64,000 nt of DNA from Podochytrium sp. JEL0797 (Eukaryota > Chytridiomycota > Chytridiomycetes > Chytridiales > Chytriomycetaceae): contig JADGJG010000001.1 of NCBI GenBank assembly GCA_027596195.1, positions 1 through 64,000 on the forward strand, read 5' to 3'. Numbering within the stretch: position 1 is the stretch's first letter; the number at the start of each line of letters is the position of its first letter. Of this stretch, positions 51,391 through 60,767 are shown piece after piece. Both the position numbers and the translations under genes were made by a program. The notes under the pieces are model-generated. The model saw only the letters and a list, made by a program, of their open reading frames with translations, did not search any database and had not been told where the DNA came from.

Positions 51391-51560
51391 TTTGTTGCGA
51401 CCTCGTACTGAAAAGGGAAGGAAGTGGGGTCCTGGGGGCCCAAGGAGGAGGGGGGTTTGCGTTTCCTCAGAACAAGCGCCAACAAGGGGGCATCTAAAAA
51501 TCTTTTGGACAAGTCACAAGGTACCCGTGCGTACAGTTTGGATATGACACTCAACACACA

Positions 51561-51986
51561 ATGCTATCCTCCTTTACATCGGACGAGGATGAAGGGGGCG
51601 TCAAAAACGTGGAGGCTGCCACAGCCGTTTTATATGCAAACAGAGACCTCCACGAAGCCGAGTTCTTAGAAATCGCTAAACGCAGGGACAAACGCGAATC
51701 GGAGCTTCTCGCTTTAGAGCTTCGCAAGGAAAAACGCGAAATTGAGAGTCACGCTTTGGATGTACGCAAGGACAGCCGTGAATCTGAGCTTCATCACTTG
51801 GTTCTTCAAAACCTGCGCATGGATACTCAAAAGAAGCGCTTGGAGATCATTTTGCTGAGAGAACGCGCCAAGAAGGAGTTTAAGGAGTTGGGAGGCAATG
51901 CGGACGAAATTGATTCAGTGTTGACGGACGATAAGCGTGGAATAAATTATACTTTCTTATGTAAAAGAAAAAAGTCTTTCGTGTAA
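51561..51986 (+). CDS. Small coiled-coil protein, possibly a gene remnant
   Basis: 141-residue intronless ORF. After an acidic start (MLSSFTSDEDEGG) it is a continuous charged helix with heptad-like repeats of 'R-E-x-E-x-x-A-L-x-x-R-K-x-x-R' (ESELLALELRKEKREIESHA, LDVRKDSRESELHHLVLQNL). The periodicity suggests internal duplication of about 14-15 residues. Similar charged C-terminal helices occur in Myb/SANT-like and transposon-derived proteins, so this may be the tail of a lost larger gene; no DNA-binding part is seen. Function unknown. Confidence 0.5.
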   Translation: MLSSFTSDEDEGGVKNVEAATAVLYANRDLHEAEFLEIAKRRDKRESELLALELRKEKREIESHALDVRKDSRESELHHLVLQNLRMDTQKKRLEIILLRERAKKEFKELGGNADEIDSVLTDDKRGINYTFLCKRKKSFV

Positions 51987-52116
51987 TTCTGAGCCGCTCT
52001 GAGCAAGACCAAATTATTAAAAATCAGCACAGCGATCGATTTCAGAAGCCTCCAGCATTCTTTCCATTATCCTATACTGTATTTTTATGAAATGTCAAAT
52101 TCAGAGAGAATAACAA

Positions 52117-52953
52117 TTATTGTCCACGCGCCACAAACTCTCCCCGCTGCAACATCTCCTCCAATTCAATCGCAAGCCCCTCTCCATCGTTTGTAAATTT
52201 CGTGACGCGATCCGCCGCGTTCCTCAATGCCTCGACACCATTTGCCATCGCGACTCCCAACCCCGCCGTTTCCAAAAACTCGAAATCGTTGTGCCCATCT
52301 CCGAATGCCACCACTTCCTTCAACGGAACCCCAATCGCTTCACACAAGAGCGTCAACCCAATCCCCTTGTGAACCTGCGACGGAACGCAGTCCAAAAAGT
52401 ATCGCTCCAGATACACGTTCACACTAGGTGCATGTCTGCGCACCGTCCCAATATCCCTCTCGGGATGGTTCGTCAACAGAAACATCTTGGGAACCGAACT
52501 CTCCGGCGCGGGAACCACCAACTCCCGAAACTGGACTTTGCTCTCGACCCGAAACCTCTCACACAACGCCTCCCGCTCCTCACCCGCCGCAGACGTGACC
52601 GTAAACATGACCTCCTCCCCGAACTCATACAGACTCGCAGTAACTCCCAACTCTTCCGCTGCCGCCTTGATCTGCTGCACCTGCTCCTTCGTCATTGCCA
52701 TTGAAAACACCATGTCGTTCGTTGGCGATCGTCCAATGGCACCGTTGTATCCAATGACATAGACGGGGAAGCCGAGAATCTTCTGGATGGATGCCGTGTT
52801 GAAGTCTGGGCGTCCCGTGACGAGCGAGACGGTTGTGCCGAGGGCGTGGATGCGTTGGAGGGCAGCGACGGTGCGGGGTGTGATCTCCTGATTGCTGTTG
52901 ATCAGAGTGCCGTCAATGTCGATGGCGAGGAAGGTGTGTTTGGCGAAGGTCAT
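52117..52953 (-). CDS. HAD-IIB (Cof-type) phosphatase, copy 2
   Basis: 278 residues, intronless, ATG 52953 (MTFAKHT). Complete HAD motifs: I LAIDIDGTLINS, II VSLVTGRPDF, III QVHKGIGLTLL, IV VAFGDGHNDFEFLETAGLG. The cap region differs clearly from the other copies (e.g. EELGVTASLYEFGEEVMFTV), so substrate preference may differ. It lies tail-to-head with copy 3 on the same strand, 143 bases apart. Expected to be a soluble phosphatase acting on small phosphorylated metabolites. Confidence 0.9.
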   Translation of the reverse strand: MTFAKHTFLAIDIDGTLINSNQEITPRTVAALQRIHALGTTVSLVTGRPDFNTASIQKILGFPVYVIGYNGAIGRSPTNDMVFSMAMTKEQVQQIKAAAEELGVTASLYEFGEEVMFTVTSAAGEEREALCERFRVESKVQFRELVVPAPESSVPKMFLLTNHPERDIGTVRRHAPSVNVYLERYFLDCVPSQVHKGIGLTLLCEAIGVPLKEVVAFGDGHNDFEFLETAGLGVAMANGVEALRNAADRVTKFTNDGEGLAIELEEMLQRGEFVARGQ

Positions 52954-53096
52954 CTTGGGCAGTGGCTTTTGGTTGTCAAAATTGCGGCAAGCCCGAAACT
53001 GCAAACACGTGGCCGGATGATTCCAGGAACGATCTATAATACCTCACATAATCCAATAATGCATAATTTCTTTATATTTAATAATATCTATGCATG

Positions 53097-53930
53097 TCAT
53101 GCTCGTCCAAACTCCCCTCTCTCCAACATACCTTCCACCTCAATCGCAAGCCCATCCTCGTTATTCGTAAACACAGTCACGCGATCTGCCACCTTCTTCA
53201 ACGCCTCCTCCCCATTCGCCATCGCAACTCCCCACCCAGCAGTCTCCAAAAACTCGACATCGTTTGGCCCATCCCCAAAGGCCACCGTTTTCTCCAACGG
53301 AATCCCGAGCGACTTGCACAACAGAGTCAATCCAACGCCTTTGCCAACAGCTGAAGGCACACAGTCTAGAAAGTAGTCGCCGTGGTATACTTTTACGCCC
53401 GGAACATGCGCGCGGACCGTTTCAATATGTTTCTTGGGATCTTTGGTGAGGAGAAACATCATGGGAAGGGTTCCGGGAGCAGGATAATCATCCACAGGAA
53501 GGACTTGAACATCACAAGATGTGGCAACGCGTTTGGCTAACAGCACATGCTCCTCGGTGACCAACGGTGTCGAGGTGTACACGCAGTTCCTTCCAAACTC
53601 GTAAAAGCACACCGTCATATCAAGCTTCACTGCGACATCATGAAGGTCTTGAACCTGCCGACTCGTCAACGCCTGCGCAAACAGCTCCGCACCATCCGGA
53701 GAACGCCCCAACCCCGCATTGAAACTGATAACATGCACAGGAAATCCAAGCGCATCTTGAACGTACTGTGTGCGAAACTCTGGCCGAGCCGTGACGAGGG
53801 AGATGAGTGCTCCCGTCTCGTGAACTCGTTTGAGTGCCGCGATTGTGCGTGGGGTGACGAGTTGAGAGGTTGTGATGAGAGTTTCGTCAATGTCGACTGC
53901 GAGGACAGAGTATTTGGGTGCTGGTGCCAT
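53097..53930 (-). CDS. HAD-IIB phosphatase, copy 3, with altered motif residues
   Basis: 277 residues, intronless, ATG 53930 (MAPAPKYS). The fold is intact but several motif residues differ: motif I is LAVDIDETLITT (Glu for the usual Gly after the second Asp), motif II is ISLVTARP (Ala for Gly), the NGA turn after it is NAG, and motif IV is FGDGPNDVEFLE (Pro for His). Both catalytic Asp residues and the motif III Lys (VGKGVGLTLL) remain. Activity or specificity may have changed. The gene is not obviously degenerate. Confidence 0.88.
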   Translation of the reverse strand: MAPAPKYSVLAVDIDETLITTSQLVTPRTIAALKRVHETGALISLVTARPEFRTQYVQDALGFPVHVISFNAGLGRSPDGAELFAQALTSRQVQDLHDVAVKLDMTVCFYEFGRNCVYTSTPLVTEEHVLLAKRVATSCDVQVLPVDDYPAPGTLPMMFLLTKDPKKHIETVRAHVPGVKVYHGDYFLDCVPSAVGKGVGLTLLCKSLGIPLEKTVAFGDGPNDVEFLETAGWGVAMANGEEALKKVADRVTVFTNNEDGLAIEVEGMLERGEFGRA

Positions 53931-54187
53931 GGTTTCTAATGTGATTTGCGAATGCCCGTCACCTTGCGAAGCAGGTTCAATCGGAAAGGTGCCACACGAC
54001 TCTGCCGCAAAAGCCCCATCACTTTAGATTCAGCAAGTTCTCTTGAAAGAGATGATCCACAGGAGGAGGTAGTGGATGAGGAGCAATAAAGTGTGCAAGA
54101 TCCCGAAGGGCATTCACATATCGCGTTGAATAAAATCTGATTGCATCCCCAATTCATTATGATAACAGTAAAACATACAACTAGAAA

Positions 54188-54815
54188 TCTTCAAATTGTG
54201 AAATTGACCCCTGCGCGAAACTGAAACTTACACGTCAACGCGAGATTTCTCGACAAATCACACCCCATTAGATCTTGCAAATCAAGCAACTCAACAGGCA
54301 TCTCGCCAGACAGCATGTTGCCGCGAAAGTCGACGCGTGTCAGCTCATGAAGCTGTCCCAGCTCACGAGGGATGCTCCCAGAGACAGAACATTTTGGAAT
54401 AATCAGCAAACGCAAACGTGAGAGCCGTCCAATCGACGAAGGAATGACACCAGTCGAACCGCGATTGCCTTCGGCAGTGTCAGACTGCAGAGGTTCCCGA
54501 ATTCCGCCGGAATAGACCCTGAAATGGCCGTGTCGGCGATTATGAGTTCGCTTAGATTCACGAGACTGCCAAGTTCTGGAGGAAGCTTGCCAGAGAGGCT
54601 CTTGTTACCGCGCACGGTAAGATGTTTCAACAGTGTCAACTGACCAAGTGCAGCAGGAATCGGGCCAGAGAGTTGATTCCATCGCAGAGACAACCACTCC
54701 AACACATTCAGATTACAAATACTGCTTGGGATGCCACCAGTGAGCTCGTTATTATCCAACACCAACGCCTTGAGAGACGTAAGGAGTCCGATTTCGGCGG
54801 GAATAGGACGCACAC
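54188..54815 (-). pseudogene. Broken F-box/LRR-family copy beside the intact gene
   Basis: The minus strand reads LRRs in one frame from about 54815 (IPAEIGLLTSLKALVLDN, LTGGIPSSICNLNVLEW, LSGPIPAALGQLTLLKH, IPAEFGNLCSLTLPKAIAVR). It then shifts frame near 54470 and ends with SIPRELGQLHELTRVDFRGN ... ALTCKFQFRAGVNFTI. The N-terminal F-box-like part is absent. It is a tandem partial copy 3' of the intact gene, separated by about 55 bases. Confidence 0.85.
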
Positions 54816-54870
54816 TATCGTCTGAATCAACCTGATTTCATTCAAATTTATTTGACAACAGCTCATTAAT

Positions 54871-56193
54871 TCAACTCATTAAAAATCTGAAATTGACCCC
54901 TTCGCGAAACAGAAATGCACACGTCAACGCATGATTTCTCGACAAATCACACCGCTCAAGGCGCTCCAAATTACGCAACTCAACAGGCACCTCGCCAGAC
55001 AGCATGTTGTTATGCAAGGCAATGGCTTTCAGTTCATGCAGCTGGCCCAGTTCGCGAGGGATGCTCCCAGAGAGAGAACAGTGGTCAAGCGCCAAAGATC
55101 TCAAATTTGAGAGCCTTCCCAATGAGGAAGGAATTACGCCAGTCAAACCTCGATTGAGTTCAAGTAGTAATGTCCTCAGATTGTAGAGGTTTCCTAATTC
55201 CACCGGAATCGACCCTGAAATGCCCGTGTCGATAACTAAGAGGGCTTCGAGATTCGCGAGACCGCCAAGTTCAACGGGGAGGCTGCCAGAGATAGCCCTA
55301 TTGAAGCTCAGGTTCAGGTCCTTCAACAGTGGCAATTGGCCGAGTTCCGGAGGAATTGGACCAGAGAGCCGATTCCGACGCAGAGACAACTTCTCCAACA
55401 CTTTCAGACTGCAAATACCGATTGGGATAACACCAGTGAATCTGTTCCAATCCAAATCCAACGTCTTGAGCGACCCAAGGAGTGCGATTTCGGCTGGAAT
55501 GGGACCGATAAGTCCGCAGTAAGTCAGAGACAACGTGACGAGTTTGGAGCATTGCAAAAGCGCCAAAGGAATCCCGACACCCAGAGAGATTGGATATTCC
55601 TCGAAATCGAAAGAAGCATCCTTGTAATCTGGTTCACCCCAGCAGTCTTGCCCGTCCCACAAAATCGTGTCGAGATGCTGCCAGTAACGCGATGCAAACG
55701 CGGACTGGTACGAAATTGGCGCCTTCATGTATGTGACTTCCAATTCAGTCATATCTTCGGACTCGGTCTGCGAGACATCAGGAGGGGCAACGAAGCGAGT
55801 AATGTTCTCTCGGGCAAAGGCCTCGGATGATAGCAGTTCACAGAAGGATTTCGACAACCCCCTCAGCTGCCATGCCTCCTGCGGAGGAACCCAACTGATG
55901 ATGCGACTGGCCAACTTCTTGGGAAGGTCTGTGAAACGAGTGGAATGCTTCTTGATTGGGTTTTGAAGCTGCAGAAGTTGGAGTGAGTTGGTGCTGAGCT
56001 GGGATTCGCCGGAAGGGAAAAACTGCAGCGTGGCAAGACGTGTGGTGAGGAGGGATGTGGCAGCGTAGTGCGAGGATTCGAGGTGGTCGAGTTTGGAAGA
56101 AAGGGCGGATTGGATCGAAAGGGATTGGGCCAGGAGGTCCATCAGCTCCGCATTGGAGGGCTCGGCTTCATTATGGAGTGGTTGGGAGTCCAT
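54871..56193 (-). CDS. F-box-like protein with plant-type (LxGxIP) leucine-rich repeats
   Basis: 440 residues, intronless, ATG 56193 (MDSQPLHNE). A coiled N-terminus (LSSKLDHLESSHYAATSLLT) is followed by an F-box-like segment (LPKKLASRIISWVPPQEAW, LRGLSKSFCELLSSEAF). A linker (TELEVTYMKAPISYQSAFAS) and about eight LRRs of the 'LxxLxLxxNxLxGxIPxxLxxL' class follow, e.g. LDLDWNRFTGVIPIGICSLK, LSLRRNRLSGPIPPELGQLP and LALDHCSLSGSIPRELGQLH. No signal peptide or transmembrane segment, so it is intracellular, unlike plant receptor LRRs with this repeat. It is the only intact member among four related loci in the window (19.8-21.1, 28.5-29.7, 54.2-54.8 kb are broken). Function unknown; SCF adaptor is plausible. 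Confidence 0.85.
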   Translation of the reverse strand: MDSQPLHNEAEPSNAELMDLLAQSLSIQSALSSKLDHLESSHYAATSLLTTRLATLQFFPSGESQLSTNSLQLLQLQNPIKKHSTRFTDLPKKLASRIISWVPPQEAWQLRGLSKSFCELLSSEAFARENITRFVAPPDVSQTESEDMTELEVTYMKAPISYQSAFASRYWQHLDTILWDGQDCWGEPDYKDASFDFEEYPISLGVGIPLALLQCSKLVTLSLTYCGLIGPIPAEIALLGSLKTLDLDWNRFTGVIPIGICSLKVLEKLSLRRNRLSGPIPPELGQLPLLKDLNLSFNRAISGSLPVELGGLANLEALLVIDTGISGSIPVELGNLYNLRTLLLELNRGLTGVIPSSLGRLSNLRSLALDHCSLSGSIPRELGQLHELKAIALHNNMLSGEVPVELRNLERLERCDLSRNHALTCAFLFREGVNFRFLMS

Positions 56194-56346
56194 GGCAGTG
56201 TTGGGTCGCAAGGTTTGAGGGTTTTTTTTCTTGCCCGCCTTTCTCCCCGCACGTCGAGTCAGGCGAGCACAGAAAACGGTTCCTCAAACTATAGAGCCTT
56301 AAAAATGAATGCACAATTTCTTTATAATTAATAATATCCATGCCTT

Positions 56347-57195
56347 TCATGCTCTTCCAAACTCTCCCCTCTCCAACATTCCCTCCAATTCAATCGCAAG
56401 TCCATCCTCATCATTCGAAAACTCTGTAATGCGATCCGCCTTGTTCCTCAACACCTCCACCCCATTCGCCATCGCGACTCCCAACTCGGCCGTTTCCAAA
56501 AACTCAAAATCATTATGCCCGTCCCCAAACGCCACAGTATTCTCCATAGGAATCCCTACCGCCTCGCATAACCGCGTTAATCCGATTCCCTTGTGCGTCA
56601 AGGATGACACGCAATCGAGGTAAAAACTCCCCAAAGTCACGTTGACTCCCTCTCCAACGTGTTGACGCACAACCTCAATATGAGTTTCGGGATCACTCGT
56701 GAGAAGAAACAGCAAAGGAACCGAATCGGGGTGAGGATCGCTTTGGGCTGGCTTGAATTCGACCGAACATTCGGTGGCCATGCGATCGGTCAATGCTTGA
56801 TGCTCGTCCGTTGAGATAGGCGTGGAAGCGCCCACAGAGATGAATTCTTTTCCAAATTCGCACATGTTGGCAGTGAGGCCAAGTTTGGCAGCGATGGAGT
56901 GAAGTTGCGCAATGTCGCGGGTTGACAGGGTCTCCGAAAATACTTTGTCTCCTGAAGGCGAAAGACCAAGCGCCCCGTTGTATGCAACGACATGGACAGG
57001 CAGGTCGGATCCCAGTGTCTTGCGCACGGTGCGTGTGAGGTAGTCGGGTCTTCCCGTGACCAGAGAAATCTGGGTTCCCGTCGCGTGGACGCGTTTGAGC
57101 GCTGCAACCGTTCGTGGAGTTACCGAAAGAGACGAGTTGACGAGGGTACCGTCAATATCCACAGCAAGCAAGCTATATTTCGGTGTGGCTGTCAT
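56347..57195 (-). CDS. HAD-IIB (Cof-type) phosphatase, copy 4
   Basis: 282 residues, intronless, ATG 57195 (MTATPKYS). Motifs: I LLAVDIDGTLVNS, II ISLVTGRPDYLTRTVRKT, III THKGIGLTRLCEAVGIP, IV VAFGDGHNDFEFLETAELG. It is closely similar to copy 1 at 15.4 kb through both coding and flanking sequence and is the likely parent of the fragment at 14.9 kb. The stop of the ABCA gene lies 95 bases upstream on the same strand. Confidence 0.9.
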   Translation of the reverse strand: MTATPKYSLLAVDIDGTLVNSSLSVTPRTVAALKRVHATGTQISLVTGRPDYLTRTVRKTLGSDLPVHVVAYNGALGLSPSGDKVFSETLSTRDIAQLHSIAAKLGLTANMCEFGKEFISVGASTPISTDEHQALTDRMATECSVEFKPAQSDPHPDSVPLLFLLTSDPETHIEVVRQHVGEGVNVTLGSFYLDCVSSLTHKGIGLTRLCEAVGIPMENTVAFGDGHNDFEFLETAELGVAMANGVEVLRNKADRITEFSNDEDGLAIELEGMLERGEFGRA

Positions 57196-57289
57196 TTTGC
57201 GTTGGTATAAATATCGAACCCTCCACTCCAGGTGCCTTCGAGGGTTTGAGGATTTATGACTCGAATAATGATGATTATTCACACGCGTA

Positions 57290-60200
57290 TTATTCCTTAT
57301 GTTGACCCTCTATCAGAATCTTTGCAAATATCTCATCCAACGTTGTCTGTGAAAGTCCCCAATCGTCAATCCCCGCCTCCCCCTTCCCTTTCTCAACCAC
57401 CTCAAACAACCTCGCAAGCACACCCACCCCAACTGGAAACTCATAACTAATACTCGTTGCAAACGAATCCAACTTTTTCCACCCTGGCGGCAACACTTCT
57501 TCGATCCACACACAAGCACGCGCCACATTCTCCTCCTTCGCGTTGAAAAAGAGCTTGTACCCGCTTCCATACAGCTGCTTGAGTCGCAAAGGGTTCGCCA
57601 AACACCGCAGTTTTCCGTCGGCAAGGATTCCGATTTTGGAACACAAGGCTTCAGCTTCCTCCATGGAATGCGTCGTGAGAACGATACACGCGTTTCGCTC
57701 GTGAGCAGCGGTTTGAATGATACTCCAAATCAAGCGACGCACTTCCGGGTCCAACCCCGTCTAACAAAGGAAAAGAATATGAGAGATTCCACAAACCCAC
57801 AAAAACCAACTCACCGTCGGCTCATCCAAAAAAATCACCCTCGGATCCCCCAACAACGCAATCGCAATTGAAACCCTTCGTTTCTGCCCCCCACTCAACC
57901 TCCCGACTTGCACATGCAACTTATCCACCAACTGCACTTCCCGAACCGCCTTCCCAACAACTTCATGCAGCTCTCGCCCATACACACCCTTCAACCGAGC
58001 ATAGAAGAGTAAATGGTCGCGAACCGTCAGGTCTTGCCACAAGACATCAAACTGCGGACAGACCCCAATCCGACGATAAATCCGATCAAGCTGGGTCCTC
58101 AAATCCAAGCCATCCACCACCGCGTCACCCGTCTCAAGAGACTGCACTCCAGTCAGAATCGACAACAAAGTACTCTTGCCTGCCCCATTCTGGCCCAGCA
58201 GCCCAAACACGGCGCCGGATTCGGCAAATAGCGACACCCCGTCGACGGCGTTGAATCGCGCGTTTATCTGCGAGACCTTGTCGTGCCGGTGTTTGGAAGG
58301 GAAAGACTTGAACAGGTTCAGGGTCACGAGTGTGGCGGCGAGTGGGAGGGTGTTGGATTCAATGAGGGCGCGTTCCGATTTCACGTCAGCGTCTTCGAAG
58401 TCGGGGGAGGAAGAGCTGGGGGTCTCGGAATGAGTGTATACTTTTGGTTTCTATGAATTGGAAGAGAATTGAAGTTTAATGGATGGATTCTTTGTAGAAA
58501 ATGACGCGGGGATGTTCAACTTTGTTTCCAGTCGGAATCACCTTCGAAACCATCTTCCAAATCGATGCAAAGGGATAATAATACGGCTTGCGTGTTCCAA
58601 AATCTTTGGGAAGCACATTGTGAAAGTAGACGGCGAGAATCCCGAACAAGACGAGATCAAGAACCAGAAACATGAGCGCCGAAAAGACTTCATTCCCAAG
58701 TCTCAACATGGTTCGATTGTATGGCTATTTAGCAACGTATAAAATCAGACTCGACAATCAACACAACCCAAAATGAAAAAACGACAAACCATCAAATTTT
58801 TGTCAAAACTGCACCGATTGATCACCAACAACGCCCTGTAAAACGCAAACGGCGGCCACAAGAACAAGCTCACGGGACTCGGCGAATTCAAAAACACAGT
58901 GTCCACACTCTGCGACACAATCACGCTACAAATGACCACCAGAAACACCAACACGAGCGCCGTGCGACTCTTGTTGAACAGCGCAGCGAAAAAGAAGGCC
59001 AACACAGTCTGCGCGTTGCCCCAAAGGAAGAATAGGAGGAATAGAACCGCGGGGTCCGTGATGGTGAAAAATTCGAGTTGGGCAATCAGGCCTGCCACCA
59101 CCAACAAGAGTGTGGAAACGAAATACAGGGCCATGAACGTAAGATAGTGACTTATGAAGTATGGAATAGCCTTCATGCCATTGACCTCCATCTGGATGTA
59201 GATACGTTCCTCCTTCTCTGTGACCTCGAATTAGAATCGACCACAACCTCCGCAAAATGAACTAGTCATGCCTCACCTTTCACGAGCACAATCACAAAAA
59301 TCGGCAACAAGAACGACACACCAAACGGGTACAAAAACTTTCCAATCATTCCACCAAAATCCAACTGCAGCTTGGTCGAAACTCTCTGCGGGAACGCGCG
59401 AATCCCCTGAGTGATTGTGGCCGTCAACAACCCCGCCACCTGCGGACTCTGCTCCGCCGCAAACGCCCTCAACAGCGCTTGATCAAGCTGTGCGATTTGC
59501 AGAAGCAGCCTGTACCCCGTTGGCTGAAAGTTGGACGCCACAACAATGCGGTGGTCGTTCCCGTATTGCAACACAATCCTTGCAGACAGAGACGCCGCAT
59601 CGAACGCGTCAAGAAAGATGGCGCCTGCAGGAAGAACCTTATTCGGGTCCGTGAGACTCGCGTAATACTGCACAAACTGCAACGGAATCGTGTTGGAATC
59701 GGTGAGAACCGTCTTGTCGACACGAGCGATCCCCACAATCGCATTCGCGATATAATCTGAAATAACAGCGTCGAAATCGACATGCGACGATGCGGAACTG
59801 TTGGGTAGATAATACGGCACAGGAATAATCTCCGAGAACATGAGCTCCGACATGTCCGGCGAATTTGTGATCTCGAAATAATAGCGCGTTTCCGCTGATC
59901 CCAAGATCCCACCCGTATTCGTCGAAAACGCAATCGGAGTAGCCGGCGGAGGCGGAACGCTCACGGCGCCATTCACAACGGGCACCGCACTCGATTGCTG
60001 CCTCGTCCCCAACACAGACAACAAATTCGGACTGCTCGCACCCACCAACGCCCACTCATACTGCTGCAGTTGCATAAACTGCTGCATCTCGAGTTGGAAC
60101 CAATTCGGACGCGTCGCCAACGTGGAATCACCCGCGACCGAAACCCAGAACGCGAACCATCCGGCTGTCGGCGGCGACGAAAAAGTAGAATCCAACACGG

Positions 60201-60713
60201 TCGATGTGGTTGCAGGTTCGTATATGGGCGAGTTGTGCGGGAACGCGGCGCCCCACCAATATTCGCAAGGATGGTCCGTTGCAACCGCCGGGATCCCGGG
60301 GTACGATTCGATGTCTCCCGTGTCGAAAACGGTGTAGTAATTGAGGGACTTTCCGTTCGGAATCAGTGCGCCCGTGACGTACGTGGGGTCGTTGAGATCA
60401 AAGTCCGGGAAGCCGTTGTTCACCAGGGAATTGTCGTTGCTGCAATAGAGAATGGTCTCGATGGGAGCAGTGCCCTAATAGTCCAACGGAATTCACATAG
60501 CCTATCAGTATACACACTTGAATCTGAATAGAAACGATCAGAAAACAAACTTCTCGCCTGGACAAGCGTCGCCAGGAAAACGCCCAAAGCCGCGGAAATG
60601 GCAACCATCATCACGGGACACAGAAACAGACAGCAGATATTTGAGGCAAGTTGCCGCCTTTGGTGACGAAGGGACTTGGTCCCAAGTGCTACAAATTGGT
60701 TCAAGGTGGACAT
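57290..60713 (-). CDS. ABCA-type half transporter
   Basis: About 1030 residues from six exons: 60713-60558, 60474-59284, 59224-58790, 58724-58521, 58450-57815 and 57760-57290. Layout: first helix (LFLCPVMMVAISAALGVFLA), a large extracytosolic loop of about 350 residues, then further helices (FLYPFGVSFLLPIFVIVL|VTEKEERIYIQMEVNG, MALYFVSTLLLVVAGLIAQL, VLFLLFFLWGNAQTVLAFFF, VFSALMFLVLDLVLFGILAV) and one nucleotide-binding domain with Walker A GLLGQNGAGKST, signature RLSGGQKRRVSIA, Walker B RVIFLDEPT|TGLDPEVRRL (rebuilt across intron 5) and an H-loop His in LTTHSMEEAE. One membrane domain plus one NBD makes it a half transporter that should dimerise; ABCA relatives move lipids. Intron 1 appears to be of the GC-AG type. 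Confidence 0.88.
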
Positions 60714-60767
60714 GAATTTGAAGAATCTCAAATAATTTCTAATATCTTTTTTTTAAGTACATGGTGT

